From the NCBI GenBank assembly GCA_016271365.2, contig CM028132.1, positions 585,101,001 through 585,165,000 of the forward strand: DNA of 64,000 nt, read 5' to 3'. How positions within the stretch are numbered: the first letter of the stretch is position 1; each line of letters starts with the position of its first letter. This DNA comes from Neoceratodus forsteri (Eukaryota; Chordata; Ceratodontiformes; Ceratodontidae). Under the pieces are notes generated by a model that saw only the letters and a list, made by a program, of their open reading frames with translations, had not been told where the DNA came from and did no database searches. Positions 23,771 to 35,222 of the stretch are shown piece by piece. The position numbers were made by a program, and so were the translations under genes.

Positions 23771-24280
23771 ATGGATGTTGATCCTGCACTAGAGGAAATG
23801 TTCATTCTAGCAACAGAAAATATGGATGGTACAAAAGTTGACTTACATTCTAGAAATGAGTCAGTAATTGGGGCTCAGGAATCTTTTCAGAAGGCTGTCA
23901 TGGAGAATAAGACTGCAGATATTCGATTACAGATGGAGCTGGCTGAAAAGCAATTTGTGGAGACTCGGCCCAAATTAGAGGAGGAATTGTGGCTGCAGGA
24001 GGAGCAGCCTGCAACTCAGGAACTAGATACGGCTCAAAGCAATATGGAAACTGAATTGTGCATGGAGGATTCAAGAGATGCAGGGAATATGCCTTCTTCA
24101 GAACCTGATATCCCCCTCCCAGGCTCTCTGATTAAGCAGGTAACTGATGTTATGGTGGCTTCCACATCAGATGGGAGTGAAGGGAGGGAAGAGCAGACTG
24201 TCAGTGACAAAAAATTTCTCAAAATTCTGAGAATCTGGTCCAGCAGATTGATATGCCTGTTGATATTTCCAGGCAAATAG
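23771..24280 (+). pseudogene. Tx1-like LINE ORF1, N-terminal part
   Basis: An open segment of 169 codons begins with the first ATG after the element's 5' end. It is acidic and glutamate rich with a short helical, probably coiled-coil stretch (residues about 40-85), as expected for the variable N-terminus of an ORF1 protein. The frame breaks at about 24280, and related text continues in other frames (24450-24839, 24817-25161). No enzyme motif is present. Confidence 0.6.
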
Positions 24281-25434
24281 AAGGTGGAGGGATGGGGCAT
24301 TTACCCCCGATTATTTTTTCTATTGGGGTCTTGTCAGGAGGGGGAAGAAAGCTATAAGTAAAGATGGTACTGGTAAGGGATGGAAAACTCATCTTCAGGT
24401 CCCTGATGTTGCCAGAAGATCCCCTGTTATTACCCAGAGCTCTTCCGTTGTGCCCCTATCGGGGCCTTCCTCTAGTTCTGTGGACTGGGTCTCGTCTACA
24501 TTGGAAGCTGCTGGGTGGGTAAAGAATCCTGCTGGTACAGGGTGGAATGCTAATTTCCTGGGTGTACAGGCTTCTAGTGCTGTCCCCAGACAACACTTAA
24601 TTGATTCTGCTCAGACCGCTGAGTTGAGTGATGGATCCGTTTTGATGCCAGGGCAAAGATCTCCCTTAGTGCAAGCCCCTGTTACACAGCATGATGTTAC
24701 TAATGCTTTACTAGCAGACATTAAAAATTTGGAAGGTGATGTTTCTGTGCCTGAATTGCTGGAATCTCCTTCCCTTACTCCCATAATTCCTTTGGAGGAT
24801 TTGGCTGGAGAAGTTTTTGAGGCAGGATGCTGCTCCTAATCCACAAATAGGCCCTGAAAAATCCTTACAGACCCCTGGTATTGTATGGCATGGTAAAGTT
24901 TGGAATCAGCTTTTTCCATCTGACTCAAGACTTTTATCTGAGCCTGCTATGAGAAGAAATGCCGTACGCTTGAAATTTAGGGGCAATATCTCAGATGTCC
25001 CAGATAGACATTTCATAGGATGGGCATTGTTAAATGGCAGCATGAAGTATTATGCATGTGAGGTGTATGCCCTAATATATGTGCCGGGGATTCTGTGTTT
25101 GATATCAGTTTTAAGCATCCTGCTGGCCTTGAAAGGTTTAGGAAACAGTATCAAATGTTGAAGCATTCTCCTTTATGGAAACCATTTCTGGCTATCCCAC
25201 TGATGAAACCCCTGACAAAGAAAATAACTGTTTTGTTTCGGAATGAGGGGTGAATGTTGCTGATATCACCTATTGGTTGCAGCAGCATTGCACTGTTAAG
25301 GGATATCCAGAGCTCCTACTAGATGATGAACAACTATGGACTGGTGGATAGAAGTATCAGGTTGTTTTGAATTTGGAACAGGGATTGACTAAACATTTGC
25401 CAAACTGTTTTTTTCTAGGATGGGACCATGGGGT

Positions 25435-26760
25435 GATACATAGATACATACACAGTGTCGGCAGATAAGGGCCTATGGCCCACCCAGTCTGCCCATTTGA
25501 GCTTGTATGTTCAGTTTGTTTTCCTAGAAGTCTGTTGCCCTTTACCCCTGACCTCCAGAATTCCTTTATGTCTATCCCATGTATTCTTAAATCCTGTGAT
25601 TGTTTCAGCCCCCACCACTTCCTCTGGCAGGGTGTTCCACTGTCCACCACCCGTTCTGTGAAGAAATTCTTCCCTCGCGTTCCTCTGAATCGTCCTCCTC
25701 CAACTTCATCCCATGCCCTCTAGTCCTGGAACATCTTTTTCACTTAAAATAGTGTATTCCTGCACCCTGTTCCTCCCTGTAAGATACTTGTATGTCTCTA
25801 CCATATCCCCTCTCCCTCCCTCTCTCCAGGGAGTACATGTTCAGTTCCTTCAACCTGTCTTCATAGGACTTGTGATGCAATCCATGCACCATCTTTGTTG
25901 CCTCCTCTGAACCTTCTCTACTCCTGTCTATGTCCTCAATAGGTAAGGTCTCCAGAACTGTACACTGTACTCCAGGTGGGGCCTCACTAGTGTCTTGTAT
26001 AGTGGAATTATGACCTCCCTTTTCCTGCTGGTGATGCCCCTGCCTATGCATCCCAGCATCCTATTTGCTTTACCTGCTGCCTTGTCACACTGTTTCCTGC
26101 CTTGAGGTCATCAGAGATGATAACCCCAAAATCCCTTTCCTGCTTGGTGCATGCTATATCCTCACTCCCCAACTGATATATTGTGCCAGGGTTTTTGTGC
26201 CCCATATGCATTATCTTGCACTTCTTGCATTGAATTTCAACTGCCAAACCCCTGACCATTCTTCAAGTTTCTGCAGGTCCCTTCTCATTCTGTCTACACC
26301 CTCTGGTGTGTCTACTCTGTTACAGAGCTTTGTGTCATCAGCGAACAGTGAAATTCTGCCTTCTAGGTCCTGTGCAATGTCACTGATGAAGATGTTGAAT
26401 AGGACCGGTCCCAGCACTGATCCCTGTGGTACCCCACTGGTCACTCTTCCCTCTGTGGAGTGACAGCCATTTACCACCACCCTCTGTGCCCTGCCACCCA
26501 GCCAGTTACCTACCCACCATACTACTGTCCTGCCCACACCCATATTCCTCAGTTTGTGTAATAGTCTTCTATGTGGCACAGTGTCAAAGGCCTTGCTGAA
26601 GTCCAGATAGGCCATGCCCACTGCCCTCCCTGATCCACCTCCCTAGTCACCCAGTCAAAAAAATTCAATGAAGTTGGTCTGACATGACCTCCCCCTGGTG
26701 AAACCGTGCTGCCTTGGGTCCTGTAGTCCATTGACAACCAGATGCTCCACCATTTCTATG
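25435..26760 (-). mobile_element. CR1 LINE 3' fragment inserted in the Tx1-like LINE
   Basis: On the minus strand it encodes YLDFSKAFDTVPHRRLLHKL, SGVPQGSVLGPVLFNIFI, the catalytic LFADDTKL and CKIMHMGHKN, with the C-terminal YEDRLKELNMYSLERGRERG. It ends with the short tandem tail (TATCTATG-like) at 25435-25455. The Tx1-like ORF1 text stops at 25434 (LGWDHGV) and resumes at about 26762 (GQHRACFKC), fixing the insertion. Frame breaks near 26211 and 26050 show it is inactive. Confidence 0.85.
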
Positions 26761-26764
26761 CAGG

Positions 26765-26950
26765 ACAACACAGGGCTTGTTTCAAATGTGAAGATGTTGA
26801 CCATTTAAGTAATGTCTGTGATAAGTAGAAATGTGGCCTATATGGTGAAGTGGGTCATAGTGCTCAGTATCAACAACCCATGAGGTGCAATCTGTGTGAT
26901 GAACAAGGACACACTTTTCGTACCTGTTCCTGGGCATCCCACAATAGTAG
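26765..26950 (+). pseudogene. Tx1-like ORF1 CCHC zinc-knuckle region
   Basis: In one frame the sequence reads GQHRACFKCEDVDHLSNVC, then (after an in-frame TAG) KCGLYGEVGHSAQ and CNLCDEQGHTFRTC. These are three C-x2-C-type knuckles in a row, the nucleic-acid binding region typical of Tx1-like ORF1. The second knuckle has lost a cysteine (YGEVGHSAQY). Confidence 0.7.
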
Positions 26951-27612
26951 AGATTTGGCTATTCAGGCTGAGCAAGATGCTTATGTAGCCGCAGCTCAAA
27001 AGGAGAAAATGTGAATGCTGGAATTATTAATGTCTGCACCCATTGTAGATCCCAAACCTCAAAGAGTGTCTAGGCCATGAACAGAGGCCTTCACAGAAGT
27101 AGCAGCACTGGAGCAGGAGATACTCCCTGTAGCACAGTCTGCTGACATAGAGGTGGAGTCTTCCAAAGTAGATCTCAGGTATGATTCAGATGCCATGGCT
27201 GAGGCCAACCTGTGTGAACCCCTCTCTCAAAACATAATAGTGTCATGTGAACAAGAGGGCTTGATTATAGACTCTGAACAGAGTATGTAGATAGCGTTGG
27301 GGGAAAATTCTATGCCTCCTCCTGAAATTCAGCAAGAGACTGTCTTTCACAGAGTAACTAGATCTAAAGCTGGGAAACCCCTGATAGATTCTCATTCTGT
27401 GCCTAGGGAATCAGATAGCCTTCCCTTACATAATTCCTATGCCTTACTGTTTAAACAAGGAGGGGAAGACGAGACTCTTGATTCAGACCTGTCTTCTATC
27501 GCTTCTTCACAGGCTGAAATAACCACTGATGTGGGGCCTGTTGATAAGCCTAAGCCTAGGAAGTGTAAAAAGAAAAAGTGACTTTTGTAGACTGTTTCTT
27601 TTTTTCTCTCAT

Positions 27613-28318
27613 CTCAATTATCCTTCTTATGGATGCAGGCATTTCCCTTCTCACAATTAATGTGAACAGCATTAAGACTTTAGAAAAGAGATGGGTTAGA
27701 TTTGCTAGTCTCAGGGAGGGGTGTGGGCAAGTTATTCTATTGCAGGATATAAAGTTGCATTCTTTGCCAGAGGTTAGGGAGGCACAGAGGGATTGGAGAT
27801 GGGGTGTCTCATTTTGGTCCTTCGGAGACGAATCTTGTTCAGGGTTAGTTTTCTTTATTTTTGAATCTGACTGTAAGTGTTTTACAAATCATTGATGTTC
27901 AGTCTGGGAGAGCCATGATAATGGATGTGGTTTTATGTAATATAGCATATAGAATTATGAACATCTATGCCCCTCAAGTGAAGGCAGACAGATCTTCTCT
28001 CTTTAGGAGATTAGAGCCCTACCTACACACTTCTAAATTGGTGCTATGGAGAGGTGATTTTGATTGTGGCCTATCACATAGGGATTGGGGGAGGGCTACA
28101 CAAAAGATATATAGTGATACTAATGCCTTGTTTAGAATCTTGAAGCTTAATAATTTAAGTGATGTGTATGATATTGTGAAGCAGGCTCTAATACATACTT
28201 TTTATAAAGGGAGGTTGTCCACAAGGATAGACTTTTGTTTTTTGTCAGATCGAATTACATGTCAGGAAGTGGTGGTAGTTCCTTTGGAAACATCAGATCA
28301 TTTGGCTGTTAAGATTTG
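27613..28318 (+). pseudogene. Tx1-like ORF2 endonuclease domain
   Basis: Two overlapping frames (27578-27895 and 27861-28319) together give an apurinic-type endonuclease: SLLTINVNSIKTLEKR at the N-terminus, ILLQDIKLHS (the usual QE replaced by QD), MNIYAPQ in the middle and the terminal S-D-H block (LETSDHLAVKI). A frameshift lies near 27880, and the usual GGDFN is replaced by RGDFD. Confidence 0.7.
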
Positions 28319-28782
28319 AATAGGAATGGTGCAGAAGGTTCCTATGGGGAGGGATATTGGAAGATGAATGTTACTGTTTTACAGGAGGTTTTTATTCAAC
28401 ATTCTATGAGAGAATATTTGAAGTTGAGAGCCGATATTTGCTTCATGTATGATAGCCCTATAGAATGGTGGGAAGACACTAAGAGCGATCTGAAGGGGCT
28501 CTATATAGGTATTGCTAGTGAAAGAGCTAAAGGTAAATATATTAAGTATTTTGGTCTCAGAGCTAAATATATGCAGTTATTAACTCAGGCAGCTGATCAG
28601 AGGAATGATGTGAGGCTACAGTTACAAGCGATTAAAGAATTGAATGTATATTCATTTGAAAGAGTCAGAGGATAGGGTAGCTCTGCAACAGAAATACCAG
28701 ACTAGAGGAACGAAAGGGCAAATGAATCCTTATGATTTGGGATTGCATGGGGATCAGCGACTGGTGATGATGACTTTGAAGG

Positions 28783-29932
28783 ATGAAATTTTTAGTTGAA
28801 GACAGTAGTGGAGTTATGTTGTTAATTCAAAATCACATCAGGACTACATTTCAGAAAGAAAGGGTAGGGCAGCAAAATGTATTTGTTCAACAGCTGGATA
28901 TACCACAGTTGGGAAAAGAGGATGAGTGGAGTTCAGTAGCCCCCATCTCAGAGGCAGAAATTAGGGAAGCTATTACTAAGGTTACACCTCGAACTACCCC
29001 TGGTATAGACAGAATACCTAATGATTTTTATAAATGTTTTTGTGACATCTTGACTCCTTAGTTGCAAGTCATTTATGGGGCTATTTGGGAGGAAAATAGA
29101 CTGGTATCAGGTATGAAGGAAGGAATTATGACTTTCTTATATAAAAAGGGGGGATCCTCAAGAGGTTAGGAATTGGAGGCCCTTAAGTCTCTTAAATACA
29201 AATTGCAAAATTTTAACTGAAATTCTAACCATCCGGTTGGCCAAAATTGCTCAACAAGTAGTAAGCTCTGTACAGACCTGTGTGATTCCAGGTAGAAACA
29301 TTATTCAGAATTTGTTTTTTATTAGGGGAAGTGGTAGAACAAGGTTTAAGTATGAACTTAGATGGTTATTTGTTAACTATTGATCAAGAGACTTCTTTCG
29401 ATGCTGTACAGCAAGAGCATATTTGGACAGTGTTACAGCACTATGGTGTTCCATAACAGTTCTTAGCTTTATTGCAGACTTTACATACTGAAGTGCAGGT
29501 TACGCCCTTGGTGAATGGGCATCTGGGCATACCAGTATCTCTGAAGAATGGTGTTAGGGATGTCTGATAAACCCTTTGCTTTATGTGTTTGAGATGGATC
29601 CCATATTAAGGGTTATTGAAAATGCAGAAGACATCAGATCTATTAAAAATAAGGAAGGGGTTGTTCTACAGAAGGTTACTGCTTATGCAGATGATTGTGT
29701 TGTTACTATAACTGATTTGGAATCTCGAAAACAAGTTTTAAGGAAAATGGAAGAAGTTTATGACACCACAGGAATTAAGGTTAATATTGGAAAGAGTAAA
29801 GTTTTGGTTCTAGGTGCTGCACAGCTCATGGAGGATTTTCCAATATCTGTGATGAAGGAGGATGTGAAGATTTTGAGGTTATACTTTGGTACAAAAGTAT
29901 CAGAAGGGTTGAACTGGGAAAACTGTATATGA
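28783..29932 (+). pseudogene. Tx1-like ORF2 reverse-transcriptase domain
   Basis: RT text is spread over several frames. At 28783-29061 it reads ISEAEIREAITKVTPRTTPGIDRIPNDFYK, partially quoted here as TPGIDRIPNDFYK. At 29576-29932 it holds the catalytic AYADDCVV and the KVNIGKSK motif. Stops between the blocks (for example near 29061 and 29565) confirm decay. Confidence 0.7.
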
Positions 29933-30423
29933 TGTGGCTAATCCGAAAGTCACATCATAGCTTTCCTGGAAAATGAATAGGAAAAAGAGGCTTTATTTGC
30001 TTACAGTGTATATAGCTCCCATCTTTTTATATGTTTCTCATATATTTCTGCTGCCTTTTGCTATGCACACGAAAGTTATGGGCCTCTTTTTTCTTTTCTT
30101 ATGGGGAAGTAGGTTGAACCCTGTGAAGAGGGTACATACATATAGGGCTTAGAAAGTGGGGGGGGGGGAGGTTGAATATGATTCAGCCATTAGTATATTT
30201 CTTTGGTAATTTTTTTTTTAGCTCAATACGTCCTGTAGTTTTAGAATCAGAGGGTACGGGGTTGTTATGCATGCGGTTGTGGGGGACCCCTTTTTTGAAG
30301 GCATGAGGTAGGGGTAAATGGCATCCCTCAGAGAAAGCTCTTCCGGGGTATTTGCAAACCATTTTAATATATATTAGGACTTGGAAGATTGAGCTTACTT
30401 GGTTTTTGAGACATGGAAAAATG

Positions 30424-30646
30424 CATTTTTTTTAGTTGTTTAACCAGGAGTAGCACACTAAACTGAAAGCTTTTTTTACAGGTGCGATCTGGAAGCACAG
30501 AGAAGTTAAGTGACTTGCTCAGGGTCACACAGTATGCAAGGTGAAGCTGTGGGATTCAAATCCAGGTCTGGTCTGCTGGATGTCACCACATTTGCAGCTC
30601 ACAGCCTTAAACCACTGTGCTATACTGCCTCCCTATAGTGATAATA
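30424..30646 (-). mobile_element. tRNA-derived SINE with MIR-like core, copy 1
   Basis: The minus strand starts GGAGGCAGTATAGCACAGTG (A-box region), has a B-box-like GGATTTGAATCCCA, the core CTGTGTGACCCTGAGCAAGT and CACTTAAC, and the tail CTGTAAAAAAAGCTTTCAG. It is flanked by ATGGAAAAATG (30413-30423) and ATGGAAAAAATG (about 30647-30658), a probable target-site duplication within the Tx1-like ORF2. Confidence 0.85.
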
Positions 30647-30662
30647 ATGGAAAAAATGGTAC

Positions 30663-31223
30663 ATGGAGGAACCCTTATTTCAAGTATCCCCTACAACTAG
30701 TACAGGGTTGTTGTTAGAAAGTATTGTGGAGCTGCGGATTCCACTTAAAATGCAAGATTTGGTATGGTTGTATGGTCATCAGAAATTAAATGTGAAGGGC
30801 AATCAGAAACATAAACAAATAGATGACAGAGGCTGTGGGGAGATACTTTGTCTTGGTCAAATGGAAACTATGCAGCATCTGTTTTTTGATTGTGTGCATG
30901 TTCAAGGTTTTTGGGAAGAATTAGCTGGTTGGTGGGGGGAAGATTTATTTAAGCATATGTCCTATGATATTTTGATATTAAGACAGATTCCCTCTCAATG
31001 GATGAAATGGAAAAAAAGCTCTATTTATATGATTTTGGCTTGCTTAAAATGGTCATTATGGCAGGCAAGATGCCAAAGATCTTTGCAAGGTAAAGAGATC
31101 TCACAACAGGAGGTATTGTTCAGCATTCAGAGAGAACTAGATAAGATCTATAAATATGAATTTTGTACATTGGGACATGTTGTGGGTTCCAAGTTATGGG
31201 AAACTATTGGGTGGGTGGGTTAG
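30663..31223 (+). pseudogene. Tx1-like ORF2 C-terminal region
   Basis: This 186-codon open stretch ends ORF2. It contains CLGQMETMQHLFFDCVHVQG followed by FWEELAGWW, the cysteine/histidine C-terminal motif common in L1/Tx1 ORF2 proteins, and a basic, tryptophan-rich tail. It stops 273 bp before the 3' terminus of the element. Confidence 0.7.
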
Positions 31224-31511
31224 TATCTGAAGTACTTTTTCTGCTTATTTAACTAGAGCATTGGATGTAGAATGTCTCTGTTATAGGGAATACAGTTATG
31301 ATGTTTGGTGGTGGAACTTTTTTTGTGTGTCTATGTCACGTTTTCTTTTCTACTGAGGGATTGTGATGGTATAAGCACTATGATTGGTGTGTTTTTTGTA
31401 AGGATTCTGTAGTGGGTTATATGAGATATATGGTATCTGTATTATGTTTTCAGTGTTGTTATTACATATGCCTTGTTTTTGAATCTTAATAAAAATTTCC
31501 CCTACTCTTTT

Positions 31512-31596
31512 TGAGAAGCGCCATGGGATCTTTAACATCCACCTGAACTACCACCAGAACAGGCAGATGGGACCTCAGTTTAATGTCTCATCTGTA
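31512..31596 (+). repeat. Interspersed repeat, 3' part (split copy)
   Basis: It begins GAGAAGCGCC, then ATGGGATCTTTAACATCCACC and TTTAATGTCTCATCTG, paralleling bases 55629-55713 of the uninterrupted copy. It resumes exactly where the left part stopped, after the duplicated target sequence. Confidence 0.65.
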
Positions 31597-31920
31597 GTAG
31601 TTAAGCTTACTGGTCTATAACTTGAAATCTTACCTCTGTCTCTGTTTTTGAATAATGGTATTACTGTGGCCTCCTTCTAGTCTATGAGGACTTCCCTTGT
31701 TACTCGGTAGTGTGCTCTTTCTCCAGCCAGTTCTTTAAAGACCCTTGTGTAGAATGAATCTGACTCTGCTGATATATCTGTATTTAAACTTTTCAATTTT
31801 TGTAAAATCTTTGTAAACTGGCCTCCACTATTTGTATTAACATTTATTTGTTTCTAACACACCACTCCATTTCCCTTACTGACAGTTTATTTTCATTAAA
31901 TAATGAACAGAAGTAAGGAG
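31597..31920 (-). mobile_element. CR1/L3-like LINE, 5' part of the interrupted copy
   Basis: The minus strand carries decayed RT-domain text upstream of the SLTSI...KLM region (NENKLSVREMEW at the 31.9-kb end). The text would continue into the fragment that ends at 23460. The two parts therefore look like one LINE split by the host repeat and the Tx1-like element between them. Confidence 0.6.
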
Positions 31921-32515
31921 GGAAGTTATCCTGCACCTGTATAGGTCATTGGTCAGGTCCCACCTAGCGTACTGCATGCATTACTGGTGCCCATTCCTGA
32001 AGAAACACAACAGATTGTTGGAGGGGGTGCGGTGAAGAGCCACAAAGATGATCCAGGGATTGGAGAGCAAGCCCTACGAGTACAGGCTGGGAGTGTTGAA
32101 CATGTATTCACTGGAGGAGAGGAGGGATGGGGGATATGATCAAGACCCTTAAGTATCTGAAGGAGATAAACAACACCAACACAGAAGGGATTTTTCAGAT
32201 GAGAAGGGGGAGGGACACAAGAGAGCATGTACTGAGATTGGAGGGGAGGAAGATTCAAGAGGAAGATGAGGAGAAATTTTTTCACAGAAAAAGTGGTGGA
32301 CAAATGGAACACCTTACTAGACAAGATAGTGTCCTGTAAGATGCTGGGTAGTTTCAAGAGGGGTTGGGACAGGTTAAGGGTAAGGAATACCGGGAAGGGG
32401 ATGGGAGGGGCAGCTGTGTGATGAGGGGCTAGCTGCACACTCGAGCAGACTCGACAGACCATGAAGCCTGTTTCTGTTGGCAATTTTGTATGTTCATATT
32501 TTCGGATTTATATTT
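31920..32515 (+). mobile_element. CR1 LINE 3' end, plus strand
   Basis: The plus strand encodes the RT C-terminal part in broken frames (VILHLYRSLVRSHLAYCMHYW, partially LVRSHLAYCMHYW, then YEYRLGVLNMYSLEERRDGG), followed by the CR1 3' region ending TTGGCAATTTTGTATGTTC. It carries frameshifts and stops. Confidence 0.8.
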
Positions 32516-33470
32516 TACCCATCACCTATCTTAGTGCAATTTTTTTGTTCCCTTCTCATATTGTTATATCTGTGCACTCTGGAATTATAATACACTGTCC
32601 ATTTCCTGCAGCTATTGGGATTGTTTCCTGCTGGAGGCTCTGTTGTACAATATTAGTGTCCATGTTGTTTAGACCTAGATCTAGAATTGCCTATTCTCTG
32701 GTTTCCTTTTTTTTTTCTTCTTTATCCTGTGGTTCTGCTGTTGTTTTATCAGCCCTGGTCATGGACCCTGTGACTTCCACTGCCATCTACTGCCACCATC
32801 CCTAGTTACCCCCCCCCGGCTTACCCCCCCCGGAGAGCAGGGCTGCGGCATCGTCCCTTCATCCATGCCGGAACTAGTATCTGGTTGGGATGCGGCGATG
32901 GCAGCTAATTGAAGCCCCAGGGAGGGCTTCACATAGAGAGTGGACCCACCCGCCATCTTTTTCCTGGTTTTCTTGGAGGTGGGGACGTGCAATGATGCCA
33001 GCGTCCACCCCGCCTCCCTGATACCGAGCGCTGGTAGCATGAGTGACTCCGAGCCTCCGCCAAGGGTCCTCATTGTGCTGGACACTGCCCCACCCTTCCC
33101 CCAGAGAAGGTGAGCTGCCCATGGGGTGCCCAATCCTTCTCCCCCTGACAGGCCCTCCGACGACCCAGGTCCGCTCCCGAACCCGGGTCGCTGGCGCCAC
33201 AAGTAGAAATCCAACCACTGCGCTGGTGGGCCAATCCTATTTTCTGGTTTTCTGATTTATATACTGATGCAGATTACAATCATTAGTGGACTCAATGAAT
33301 AGTTTTCCTGCTCTGCTGCTTGCTGCCACAGCATACCAATCTATGCTGCATGCTCACTTCCTGTTCAGGTGTAACCCAACACTCCCAAAGCCATAAGCTG
33401 CCCCAGTTCCACAGAAAGATAAGCCCTTTATCACCATCTCATTACACTGCCAGGACATAGTTAATGTAAT
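32516..33470. other. Intronic sequence, partly GC-rich, no gene recognised
   Basis: Bases 32750-33240 are notably C- and G-rich with CpGs and open frames on both strands, but none matches a family I recognise. It may be an unclassified repeat, as shown by the low-complexity C runs at 32808-32830. Confidence 0.4.
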
Positions 33471-33523
33471 CACTCTCTGCCTCCCTGGATTAATCCTTAG
33501 TACAGGCAGACTCTCCTTAGCCT

Positions 33524-33800
33524 CTGCCAGAGGAATGCCCCGCTGCCCTTGGAGCAGACTCCCACCCAACCCAAGGCTGTAAAATGCAAGCCTCAGCCAG
33601 AGGAGGGCCATGCTGCCTTCAAAGCAGACCCCCACCCAACCCAAGGCTAAGAAATACAAGCCTTGGCCAGAGGAGGGCTCCGCTGCCCTTGGAGCAGGCC
33701 CCCACCTGACCCAAGGTTGTGAAATGCATGCATCAGCCAGATGAGGGTCCCACTGCCCTTGGAGTAGACCCTCACCTGACCCAAGGCTGTGAAACACAAG
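33524..33800. repeat. About 71-bp tandem repeat, four copies
   Basis: Units share GCCAGAGGAGGGC, GCTGCCC(T)TGGAGCAG and ACCCAAGGCTG, spaced about 71 bp. The last unit is followed by AAGGTACAATTCCAGG. A related single unit begins at 34874. Confidence 0.8.
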
Positions 33801-35222
33801 GTACAATTCCAGGATGCCATTACTTGGAAAACAAACTCTGCCTTTGTCTCTTCCATCTTTTTGAATTTTGGCACCTTTTATGTTCATGTCTAATATTAAG
33901 GCTCAGCCATTAGGACACTGCATGGCTGCTTCCCTGCACTGCTGGTAACCACCTCTGGTGTTTTCTATACAGATGGTGTATCTTGAAACAAAATAATTAA
34001 TAACTTAAATGTAAGACTAAAACCCTGCATGTGGCTCCCAGTACAGTTTCTGGTGCTTCAATTTTAAAAGATCAACTAGCCAAAAGCTAACTTTCTTCCC
34101 AGGAGCTGAAATACTTGCAGGGGCGATTGATTTCATAGGGCTTTTCTAACTTTAATTTTAAGATTAAAACCCCGCCTGCAGTTCCCAAAACAGTCTCTGG
34201 TGCTTGAATTCAAAAAGCTCAACTTGCCAGGAGCGAACTCTCTTCTCTGGGAGCTGAAACTTAATTTCCCAGGGTTTCCAGATGCTAAATTCAACTGACT
34301 TTAAATTACCTGAGCCTCCCGTTCATGGCTTATCCCACTCGGCAGCTGAAATATGGACTCTGTGTGCACAAACTGAACTGATTAGACTAGACAGCTGCAG
34401 AGTGAATTTAAATGCAGCTCTTCCCATTGACATTGTGCAGACTAAATACACTCAAGTGCTGGGAATTCAGGGCTCAGTTCAATGATTATTTCTACTAGCT
34501 TGTGCTTCTAGTTTAAGACTTTAATTTTGTGTAATTGTACTGCCTTTGATGCTAGCTTCGAAATTGTTACACTTAAAATTAAGGATCTAAAATGTCTGAG
34601 AATTAACTTTCTGAACCTGTGATTCTTGTGCATCTCAAGCTTCTGAAATGGTGAAGTTAGAGCCTCTGTGCATGAAATTGTTGTAATTGTGAACTGGTAG
34701 TAGCAGCATAAAGTGTAAGCAGCGTGCTCTTTCTGAATTCTGTACCCTCCTATCCACTTTTCTCTACCGCTCTCGCTCTTTCTCCTGCAATAGTTGTTCT
34801 TTACCTGCCCCTGAGCCCTATTTAATCCCTCTGCCCTCACACTCTCTCTCTCTCTCTCTCTCTCTCTCCTTAGCCTTGGCCAGAGGAGGGCCCCACTGCC
34901 CTCGGAGCAGACCCCTACCTGACCCAAGGCTGTGAAACATAAGGTACAATTCCAGGACACCATTACTAGGAAGATGAACTCTGCCTTTGTCTCTTCCATC
35001 TTTTTGAATTTTGGTGCCTTTTATGTCCACATCTAATATTAGAGCTCAGCCATTAGGACACTGCGTGGCTGCTTCTCTGCATTGCTTGTAACCATCTCTT
35101 GTGCTTTCTATACAGATGGTGTAACTTGAATCAAAAAAATAACTTAGATTTAAGACTAAAACTCTGCCTGTGGCTCCCAGTACAGTTTCTGACACTTTAA
35201 TTTTAAAAGATCAACTTGCCAG
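33730..35222. repeat. Long-period direct repeat (about 1.14 kb offset)
   Basis: The stretch around AAGGTACAATTCCAGG at 33798 through GGCTGCTTC recurs at 34941, an offset of 1143 bp. A shorter block beginning TAAGACTAAAAC (34012) recurs at about 34160 and 35150. The second copy is cut at 35222 by the CR1 element. Confidence 0.7.
34842..34868. repeat. (CT)n microsatellite
   Basis: Uninterrupted CT dinucleotides lie between the two long-period repeat copies. Confidence 0.95.

Larger units (their letters stand above)
23651..31496 (+). mobile_element. Tx1-like LINE (L1 superfamily), full length but decayed
   Basis: The element is flanked by a target-site duplication: TTCCCCTACTCTTTT at 23634-23648 and again at 31497-31511. 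Its 3' end is TCTTAATAAAAA. ORF1 begins at 23771 (MDVDPALEEMF), continues in broken frames to about 25430, then, after a CR1 insertion, shows three CCHC zinc knuckles at 26770-26945 (CFKC, CGLYGEVGH, CNLCDEQGHTFRTC). ORF2 starts near 27610 with an APE-type endonuclease (LTINVNSI, IYAPQ, DHLAV), then RT with TPGIDRIPNDFYK (about 29000) and AYADDCVV (about 29680), and a C-terminal cysteine motif near 30840-30910 (QHLFFDC). Zinc knuckles plus this ORF2 type point to the Tx1 group. Many stops and frameshifts make it inactive. Confidence 0.82.

Noticed and set aside
32759..33255. Several overlapping open frames in GC-rich DNA
   Set aside because: High GC content lengthens random frames; no family motif seen.
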